From a virus: a stretch of 26,845 nucleotides of DNA. The stretch lies in IMG/VR virus record IMGVR_UViG_3300017765_000038, positions 1 to 26,845 of that record, one strand, 5' to 3'. This document shows, one piece after another, positions 15,063 through 21,496 of this stretch (its first letter is position 1; each line of letters starts with the position of its first letter). The notes under the pieces were generated by a model, which worked only from the letters and a program-made list of their open reading frames with translations, ran no database searches and was not told the DNA's origin. The position numbers were made by a program, and so were the translations under genes.

Positions 15063-17203
15063 GTATTTTCTATGAGCAATACTACAACACTGGCATAGGT
15101 GACACGCCCTTTGCTTATGGCGGTGAAGAGGTTGGTTTTGCTGATGCTCTCAGTCAGGCCTATGATAGTCAGATACGGGGCTCTAATATAGACACCTATG
15201 TCGAGTTGATGACTGACGAATTGCAGCCGCTGATTGACGCTATCAAGGAGCGTGAGGACCAGACCTTCATCAACCCAGGTCATTACTTTGGCGCATCAGA
15301 CAGCCAGGGTCACAACGATGGGATGCGTGAATATCGCCTGGGTCAGTTGTTTGACCACCTCAACGCCAACCGTGAACTATACCCAGAGTTTCAAGACCTA
15401 ACCCGCGAAAGTCTGCATGAACGCATTACATCAACGGCACTGGAAGCAATAGAGACAGGTCGGGAGTCTGCTGAAAGAGAAACAACACTTGGCTCTGTTG
15501 GTGGGTTCATTGGCACTGCTGGCGGCATTTTCGCTGATGACGCCTTCATGGAGCAGCTTTTCATGATGGGCCCTGCTGCCTTCACCAGGTCATCTGCAAC
15601 GCTGGGGCAGACCATGATAAGAGAGGCTATCATTGGCGGGGGCATGGAAGCGCAGCTACAAGCGGGAGTGATGGATTGGTATAACTCCCTGGGCCTGGAC
15701 TACGGCTATGACCAGTTTCTCACAAATGTTGCGGCTGGCCTGGTTATCGGGGCCGCGTTGCCGCCTGTGTTAAAGGGTGGGTCAACGGCTGTTAATTTAA
15801 CTTTTGACCAGGCAAGGCGCGGTTTCGAGGCGTTCAAGGGCACAAACATCAAGCCAAGGGATGCTGACCTGGCTATGGACCAGATTGACGACCTTGAGGC
15901 GTTGAACAGTCCTGACGCTCCAGATGTATTTGCGGCACCTGAGGGTGCTGATGCAAACATCAACGCCCTGATAGACGGGCTCAACAGAAACGCTGATGAT
16001 GCAGAACTAGCGTCTAATCCGGCTGTCGTTAAGGTCCAGGCTGATATGGAGGCTATACCTGAGACAGCGAAAGAGAACGACTATGGGTCTGTTGATTGGG
16101 ACCTAAACAGAACCTTCAACGACCCTGTTACAGGCGACACCTTTACAGGTTATGAAACAGCCTTGCAGAAGCTATACGATGGGGCAAAAACGCTTGCCTG
16201 GACAGACTCAAAACTGGCAGTGCCAGATGTGCCAAACAAATTTGAAAAACGTGCAATTATCGTTTTAGGACCACCAGCATCAGGTAAATCGTCAATAGCT
16301 AACCCAATAGCGAGACAGCATGGGGCAGCAATCATTGACCCTGATGAAGCTAAGAAGCTGTTTCCAGAGTTTCATAAGGGTGTTGGTGCAAACGCTGTGC
16401 ATGAGGAAAGCAAGTTTATGTCTGAGGTTCTTCAAGCCAAAGCTTTGGAAGAAGGCCTCAACATAGTCGTCCCTACCGTTGGCGGCAAAGCAGACAAGAT
16501 AAGAAACCTAATTCAGAAGTTTAAGGACAACGGTTATAGTGTTGACCTGTCTGTTGTGAACGTAAATTATACAAACTCTAGAAACAGAATGTTTATGCGG
16601 TTCGTAGAGAAAGGCCGCTACATTCCCTTAGATTACATTCAAAGCATTGGCAACAACCCTCTAGAGGTGTACAATACTTTGAGGAGAGAAGGAGTAGCAG
16701 ATGGCTACACGCAAATCGACAACAACGGAAGGGTCAACGAGCCCAAGCCCGTCATCGAAGACACCAGGGGACTCCTCGAAGGCGTTGAGTTACGATTACG
16801 AAGCGGCGGACGAGAGGGTGGAGACATACCTGGGGACGCCCCAGGGACAAGAGCGGATGAAGCGACTACTCGCGACTCTGAAGAGTTCATAGGCCGCTTA
16901 AATAAGGCTGATGACGCCTTCGCTAACTTAGAACGTGGAAACCTACCAGACGACCCCATAGGGTCCACTCAGACACGCCCTGCGCCCCAGGAAACATCTA
17001 TCCAGGCTAGAGATGTGGACGATGCTGTTGAGCAAGTGTCCAGAGATACTGACTTTGACAATATGCCAGACGATGAGGTCCTTATTCTGGATGAGGTCAT
17101 TGACGACCAGGTTGTGGCCAAAAGTTTCACTGGCAAAGAAATCAAAGCAGAACTAGCCCAGGACCAGCAGATGCTAGATAGACTGAGAGGGTGCGTAGTA
17201 TGA
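15059..17203 (+). CDS. Internal virion protein with embedded zeta-toxin-like kinase domain
   Basis: 714 residues. Residues 1-240 look like the N-terminal part of a gp16-type ejected core protein, with glycine-rich hydrophobic stretches near 140-240. Residues about 395-570 form a P-loop kinase: Walker A GPPASGKS at 404-411, an AAIIDPDEAKKLFPEF block (423-438) that parallels the catalytic Asp region of zeta toxins, HEES at 448-451, an EEGLNIVVPTVGG strand, a GYSVDLSVVNV strand, an Arg lid EKGRYIP and a closing TQIDNNGR. Zeta toxins phosphorylate UDP-N-acetylglucosamine; the acid usual after the NLVI strand is Pro here, so activity is uncertain. The end, QMLDRLRGCVV, is core-protein-like. Codon use is AT-richer in the kinase part. 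Confidence 0.8.
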   Translation: MSIFYEQYYNTGIGDTPFAYGGEEVGFADALSQAYDSQIRGSNIDTYVELMTDELQPLIDAIKEREDQTFINPGHYFGASDSQGHNDGMREYRLGQLFDHLNANRELYPEFQDLTRESLHERITSTALEAIETGRESAERETTLGSVGGFIGTAGGIFADDAFMEQLFMMGPAAFTRSSATLGQTMIREAIIGGGMEAQLQAGVMDWYNSLGLDYGYDQFLTNVAAGLVIGAALPPVLKGGSTAVNLTFDQARRGFEAFKGTNIKPRDADLAMDQIDDLEALNSPDAPDVFAAPEGADANINALIDGLNRNADDAELASNPAVVKVQADMEAIPETAKENDYGSVDWDLNRTFNDPVTGDTFTGYETALQKLYDGAKTLAWTDSKLAVPDVPNKFEKRAIIVLGPPASGKSSIANPIARQHGAAIIDPDEAKKLFPEFHKGVGANAVHEESKFMSEVLQAKALEEGLNIVVPTVGGKADKIRNLIQKFKDNGYSVDLSVVNVNYTNSRNRMFMRFVEKGRYIPLDYIQSIGNNPLEVYNTLRREGVADGYTQIDNNGRVNEPKPVIEDTRGLLEGVELRLRSGGREGGDIPGDAPGTRADEATTRDSEEFIGRLNKADDAFANLERGNLPDDPIGSTQTRPAPQETSIQARDVDDAVEQVSRDTDFDNMPDDEVLILDEVIDDQVVAKSFTGKEIKAELAQDQQMLDRLRGCVV
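16701..16892 (+). CDS. Out-of-frame nested small ORF at the end of the zeta domain
   Basis: 63 residues in another frame inside the zeta-containing gene. The ATG at 16701 has a strong GAAGGAG site seven bases upstream. The first 28 residues are Ser/Thr/Pro-rich; the rest reads like a natural amphipathic helix (SYDYEAADERVETYLGTPQG, then ERMKRLLATLKSS). In the main frame the same bases give a Gly/Arg/Asp-rich, low-complexity linker. It might be an overprinted gene, a remnant of a separate gene that followed a free-standing zeta gene, or even an antitoxin. Chance is also possible. Confidence 0.3.
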   Translation: MATRKSTTTEGSTSPSPSSKTPGDSSKALSYDYEAADERVETYLGTPQGQERMKRLLATLKSS

Positions 17204-19686
17204 GCCTTTTAGATTGTATCTCTAATGCAGAAAAAGAGGGGCCAGCTAATGGCGGCTTGACCAAAGAGCAAGCCAAGAAAGCAAGGCAACTTTTTATTGA
17301 TTTTAAAGTTCACAACGAAGCCAACATGAAAATGAGCCCCGCTGATGCTGATGCAAAGGCTGGTCAAGATACCTTTGATGTCCTGGAGTATGAGGCTTTC
17401 CAGAAAAAGCGGCGGATGATACTGCAACGGGCCACACTTACCAGGGCACTCAAAAACCTAGAGTCATACAAAGGACCTAACAAGGGTGAGGCTATGATTG
17501 CCTTCCTAGAGCGCGATGGCAAGGGCTTGAGCCCCTACTCTAACGTCACAGGCAGACAGGCTGTTGTTCGGGGCATGGCACATTCTCTTATGTCTGATGT
17601 CATCAACGGCTTACGCAAAACTCAGGTGACTGGCCGGACAACCAGGAAAGCTAAGGCAAAGTCTGAAGCTATGGTGCGAGAAGTGTTTGGCGAAAACACA
17701 GGAGACCAGGCAGCAAGAGAACTGGCTCAAGCCTGGGAAAAAGCCGCAGAGTTTCTCAGACTGTCATTTAACAAGGCTGGCGGTGACATCCCAAAGCGAC
17801 AGGGTGGGTATATGCCCCAGGTGCATGACAACGCAGCTATACGCAAAGCTGGCCTTGATACCTGGAAATCTTTTATCAGGCCTTTGTTAGATGAAGAGAA
17901 CATGGTCAGCTTTAAGACAGGCAAACCTATGACTATAGTCGAGTTTGAAGAGGCTCTTGATGAAGTGTGGGAAACCATTGCGACTGAAGGCTTCAGCAAG
18001 ATAAAGCAGACCTCTGTCGGGGGGCAAGGCAAGTCACTAGCAAGGAGACGCCAGGACCATAGATTTCTAAAGTTTAAGGACGCAGACTCATTCATGAAAT
18101 ACAATGCTGAGTTTGGGTCAGGCGATGTGTTCACAACTATGATGAACCACATTGATGGGATGTCCAGGGATGTGGCGTTGCTAGAAATCCTGGGTCCTAA
18201 TCCGAACTCGACTATCCGCTTTTTAAGGACTCAGGTCACAAAACAAGCCAAAGAGATTGACGCCAAGAACAACAACAGCAAGGCGTCATCTAAGTTGCAG
18301 GGTGCGTTTGATAAGTTCGATGATATGTTTGACTACATCTCTGGCAAGGCGCACACCCCTTCAAATGAAGCTGTAGCCAGGACATTCGCTGGTCTAGGCA
18401 ATCTTCTCACTGCGGCTTACCTGGGCTCGACATCTATCCTGGCCATAGCAACAGACCCGAACTTTACCAGGATTGCGAAGCGAATGGCGGGAATGCCTGT
18501 CTGGAAATCCTCTATGAAGAAGTCGTTTGCTATGATGACGGCGAACAAAACCACTAAGCAGCAAGCTATTCGCATGGGCCTCATTGCAGAGAACTGGTCT
18601 GCTGTGGCGTATGGCCAGGCCAGGTATGCTGGTGAGATTATGGGCGGCAGGGTATCTGAGGCAATAGCTACAACAGCTATGAACCTATCCCTCCTCTCCC
18701 CATTTACCCAGGCAGGGCGTTGGGCCTTTGGCATGGAGTTTATGGGGTTCATCGCTGATAACGCAGCAAAGCCCTACTCAGCCTTAAACCAGCCATTCAA
18801 GGAGACCCTAGAGCGTTTTGGTATATCTGAGGCTGATTGGGGTAAAATGGCCAGCTTTGAGCAATACGATTTTAAAGGCTCAAAGTTTCTAAGGCCAGAT
18901 GAGATGATGGAAACAGACAGAGACCTGGCATTTAAGACACTGGAGATGATACAGGGCATGACCAACCTGGCCGTCCCCGTGTCGTCTGTAAGGGCCAGGT
19001 CTACATTAGTGAGCAACACCAGGGCTGGGACATTAGCTGGCGAACTGGTCAGGTCGTTTGCTATGTTTAAGAACTTTCCCGTCACCTTTTATCAGAACAA
19101 TATGATGGCAGCTATATACCAGAAAGGCACTGGCCGGAAGCTGGCTATCGCGTCTGACTTGTTTATAACGTCCTCTGCTATGGCTGCTTTGTCTATTCAA
19201 ATGCGAGAGTTTACAAAGGGGCGAGATACTTTGCCTATGGACACGCCGCAGTTCTGGGGCAGTGCAATCCTGACAGGCGGCGGCTTTGGTATTTTTGGTG
19301 ATTTCCTATTTGCTGGGGTCAATCGCTTTGGCAAAGGCCTCACAGAAACAGCCGCAGGGCCAAGGACCAGTTTCCTCAACGATTTAAGAAACCTCACCCT
19401 GGGCAACGTGGCGCAGCTAATTGGCGGAGAGGACACAAACTTTGCTCGTGAGACTGTAGACTTCTTTGGCCGTAACTTACCTGGTGCATCAACCTGGTAT
19501 CTGCGCCTGGCTATAGAGCGGGGTGTCATGGACCAGTTACGCCTGGTAACAGACCCAAAGGCTTACAAAAGGTTTAGGCAATTAGAGAGGGGCCGCATCC
19601 GCGATTATGACCAGGAGTATTGGTGGCGTCCAGGTCAACTACTTCCTGACCGCGCCCCTAACGTCCTGGGTGTAACAGGAAGGTAA
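17200..19686 (+). CDS. Internal virion protein (T7 gp16 C-terminal-like)
   Basis: 828 residues from the ATG at 17200 (ATGA overlap); a GTG at 17191 is three codons upstream. Features in order: an N-terminal helical half with LSPYSNVTGRQAVVRGMAHS and KRQGGYMPQVHDNAAIRKAG, a middle with a glycine-rich amphipathic helix FAGLGNLLTAAYLGSTSILA near residues 390-415, several more mildly hydrophobic helices (AIATTAMNLSLLSPFTQAG; FGIFGDFLFAGVNRFG), and the terminal WWRPGQLLPDRAPNVLG that is common at the end of podovirus core proteins. It probably forms the inner-membrane channel for DNA entry. No transglycosylase motif is seen here or in the preceding gene. Confidence 0.75.
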   Translation: MSLLDCISNAEKEGPANGGLTKEQAKKARQLFIDFKVHNEANMKMSPADADAKAGQDTFDVLEYEAFQKKRRMILQRATLTRALKNLESYKGPNKGEAMIAFLERDGKGLSPYSNVTGRQAVVRGMAHSLMSDVINGLRKTQVTGRTTRKAKAKSEAMVREVFGENTGDQAARELAQAWEKAAEFLRLSFNKAGGDIPKRQGGYMPQVHDNAAIRKAGLDTWKSFIRPLLDEENMVSFKTGKPMTIVEFEEALDEVWETIATEGFSKIKQTSVGGQGKSLARRRQDHRFLKFKDADSFMKYNAEFGSGDVFTTMMNHIDGMSRDVALLEILGPNPNSTIRFLRTQVTKQAKEIDAKNNNSKASSKLQGAFDKFDDMFDYISGKAHTPSNEAVARTFAGLGNLLTAAYLGSTSILAIATDPNFTRIAKRMAGMPVWKSSMKKSFAMMTANKTTKQQAIRMGLIAENWSAVAYGQARYAGEIMGGRVSEAIATTAMNLSLLSPFTQAGRWAFGMEFMGFIADNAAKPYSALNQPFKETLERFGISEADWGKMASFEQYDFKGSKFLRPDEMMETDRDLAFKTLEMIQGMTNLAVPVSSVRARSTLVSNTRAGTLAGELVRSFAMFKNFPVTFYQNNMMAAIYQKGTGRKLAIASDLFITSSAMAALSIQMREFTKGRDTLPMDTPQFWGSAILTGGGFGIFGDFLFAGVNRFGKGLTETAAGPRTSFLNDLRNLTLGNVAQLIGGEDTNFARETVDFFGRNLPGASTWYLRLAIERGVMDQLRLVTDPKAYKRFRQLERGRIRDYDQEYWWRPGQLLPDRAPNVLGVTGR

Positions 19687-19691
19687 GGTAA

Positions 19692-19748
19692 ATGGATTTT
19701 TTTAGGCCTATATGCTACAACAACCAAAGGTCCCGTGAGGTATTGTAA
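19692..19748 (+). CDS. Possible 18-codon mini-ORF before the tail fibre gene
   Basis: ATG at 19692 with AAGG just upstream; the peptide is MDFFRPICYNNQRSREVL and its TAA shares a base with the fibre ATG (TAATG at 19746-19750). It fills the 61-base gap completely, which could mean translational coupling. The fibre gene also has its own GAGG site, so coupling is not required. Confidence 0.3.
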   Translation: MDFFRPICYNNQRSREVL

Positions 19749-21496
19749 TGACTGATTATAACATCAATGCTGTTAAAAGAAGAACAGTTCAGAGCGGAAG
19801 TGCGGGTCTGGGCCCGTATAACTTTACCTTTGAGATACTGTCTCAGACCGACATTGCGGTTCATTTGAACTCAACGCTTCTTACCCTTACGTCTGACTAT
19901 ACTGTTTCCATCAACTCAAATGTCACTGGCTCTGTAACTATCGTAACAGGGACAAATGTATCATCTACGCCACAAGCATCAGATGACATTACAATCATCG
20001 GGGCCAGGGACATTGAGCGCACAACTGATTTTGTTACGGCGGGTGACTTAACAGCGTCATCACTTAACGAACAGTTGGACAGTCTTACAATCTTTGACCA
20101 GCAAATATCTGAGCGAGTGGACCGCGCCCTCATAGGCAGCATCTCTGACCCGACCACCCTTGATATGACATTACCGACTGTTGATAACAGAAAAGGTAAA
20201 TACCTGGCTTTTAACTCAACGAGCGGCGCACCAGAGGCAGGGCCGTCAACATCAGACGTAAACACTCTCGCTTCAGTGACAAGTGATATTGCGACCCTGG
20301 CCGACATACAAGATGGGACAACAGCAACAAATGCCATCACAACGGTTGCTGGAATTCATGCTAATGTTACTACTGTGGCTGGCATTTCAAGTAACGTCAC
20401 CACTGTAGCTGGCAATACATCTAATATAAGTACTGTTGTATCAAACATAAGTGCTATTCAAGGTGCGGCAACCAATGCAACCAATGCCGCTAACTCAGCT
20501 ACAGCTGCGGCTGCAAGTGCGGCGGCGGCAGCAGCAAGCGAAGATAGTTTTTCAGACACATATTTAGGCGCAAAGTCTAGTGAGCCGTCAACAGACAATG
20601 ACGGTGATGCACTAAACGCTGGTGACTTGTTCTTTGATACAACAGCTAACACAATAAAGGTTTATACTGGTTCTGCTTGGCAAGTAGTATCACAGGCATC
20701 ATTAACATCTATTGCATCTGACACATCTCCTCAGCTTGGCGGCGACTTGGACATGGTGACATTTGATATTGTTACAACAAGTAACCGTGACATTGAGTTA
20801 AATCCAAATGGAACTGGTAAAACAGTTCTAAAAGGCAACACCAATCCAGGCACTTTAGTATTTAACTGTGAATCTAATACGCATGGACAGACTGTTAAGT
20901 CACAACCACACTCTGCTTCAGTAACAAATACACTGACGCTTCCTGCTGGTGGCGACCAAGAGATTGTTGGTGCTAGTGCTACGCAAACTCTTACTAACAA
21001 AACAATAGGTGTAGGCCAGCTATCAGGCCAAGTGGCTATAGCAAATGGTGGCACTGGTGCGGCTTCAGCATCAGCGGCTAGAACAGCATTAGGACTTGCA
21101 ATAGGTTCTGATGTGCAAGCGCATGATGCTGACACAGTAAAGAAAGATGTGAACAATACCTTTACTGCGGCACAGCGTGGTAGCACAGACACAGACACCA
21201 GCAACACTGGTTCTGTTACTTTGAACTTTGACACCAACCAGAACTTTGTGTTGACGCTAACAGGTGCTGTAACACTGGCTAATCCAAGCACTGAATCTGT
21301 AGGGCAAAGCGGCTTTATTGTATTTATACAGGATGGCACAGGCGGCAGAACTGTTAGTCTTGGCACAGACTACGAGACTGCTGGGGGTGCTGGCCTTACA
21401 CTATCTACAGCCGCAAGCACGACAGACATTGTACCTTATATTGTAGCAGCATCAGGCCGCATCTTATTAGGTGCGCCACAACTGGCGTTTGCATAA
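19748..21496 (+). CDS. Tail fibre protein (T7 gp17 N-terminal type)
   Basis: 582 residues. Residues 1-150 are the T7 gp17-type attachment domain (NINAVKRRTVQSGSAGLGPY, ITIIGARDIERTTDFV, SLNEQLDSLTIFDQQISERVDR). Then come decapeptide repeats TTVAGIxxNV at 198-237, an Ala-rich helix near 240-265, a phage carbohydrate-binding-like block LNAGDLFFDTTANTIKVYTG, a LPAGGDQEIVGASATQTLTN segment with GGTGAASASAARTALGL, and a C-terminal beta domain ending SGRILLGAPQLAFA. The N-terminal part docks on the nozzle; the distal part projects outwards. From about 20300 the DNA loses the CCWGG abundance seen upstream, which suggests the shaft and tip were exchanged. Confidence 0.88.
   Translation: MTDYNINAVKRRTVQSGSAGLGPYNFTFEILSQTDIAVHLNSTLLTLTSDYTVSINSNVTGSVTIVTGTNVSSTPQASDDITIIGARDIERTTDFVTAGDLTASSLNEQLDSLTIFDQQISERVDRALIGSISDPTTLDMTLPTVDNRKGKYLAFNSTSGAPEAGPSTSDVNTLASVTSDIATLADIQDGTTATNAITTVAGIHANVTTVAGISSNVTTVAGNTSNISTVVSNISAIQGAATNATNAANSATAAAASAAAAAASEDSFSDTYLGAKSSEPSTDNDGDALNAGDLFFDTTANTIKVYTGSAWQVVSQASLTSIASDTSPQLGGDLDMVTFDIVTTSNRDIELNPNGTGKTVLKGNTNPGTLVFNCESNTHGQTVKSQPHSASVTNTLTLPAGGDQEIVGASATQTLTNKTIGVGQLSGQVAIANGGTGAASASAARTALGLAIGSDVQAHDADTVKKDVNNTFTAAQRGSTDTDTSNTGSVTLNFDTNQNFVLTLTGAVTLANPSTESVGQSGFIVFIQDGTGGRTVSLGTDYETAGGAGLTLSTAASTTDIVPYIVAASGRILLGAPQLAFA
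20339..20458 (+). repeat. 30-bp tandem repeats in the tail fibre gene
   Basis: Three 30-base units (20339-20368, 20369-20398, 20399-20428) encode TTVAGIHANV, TTVAGISSNV and TTVAGNTSNI, with a degenerate fourth (STVVSNISAI). The DNA differs at many third positions while the protein is kept, so the repeat is under protein selection. It is probably a trimeric coiled-coil shaft element. Copy number of such repeats changes easily and sets fibre length. Confidence 0.75.

Noticed and set aside
16230-16700. P-loop region as a phage DNA ligase, dNMP kinase or packaging ATPase
   Set aside because: The Asp-rich IDPDE block after Walker A, the HEES element and the closing DNNG fit zeta toxins better, and the neighbours are core proteins.
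20339-20458. Regular 30-base repeats resembling a CRISPR array
   Set aside because: There are no spacers, the units are contiguous and diverge at third codon positions, and they encode conserved decapeptides of a fibre shaft.
20731-21366. Long open frame of 211 codons on the minus strand inside the tail fibre gene
   Set aside because: It is the mirror of a Thr/Ser/Ala-rich repeat-like coding region; composition is Val/Pro/Ser-skewed and it has no ribosome site or recognisable motif.
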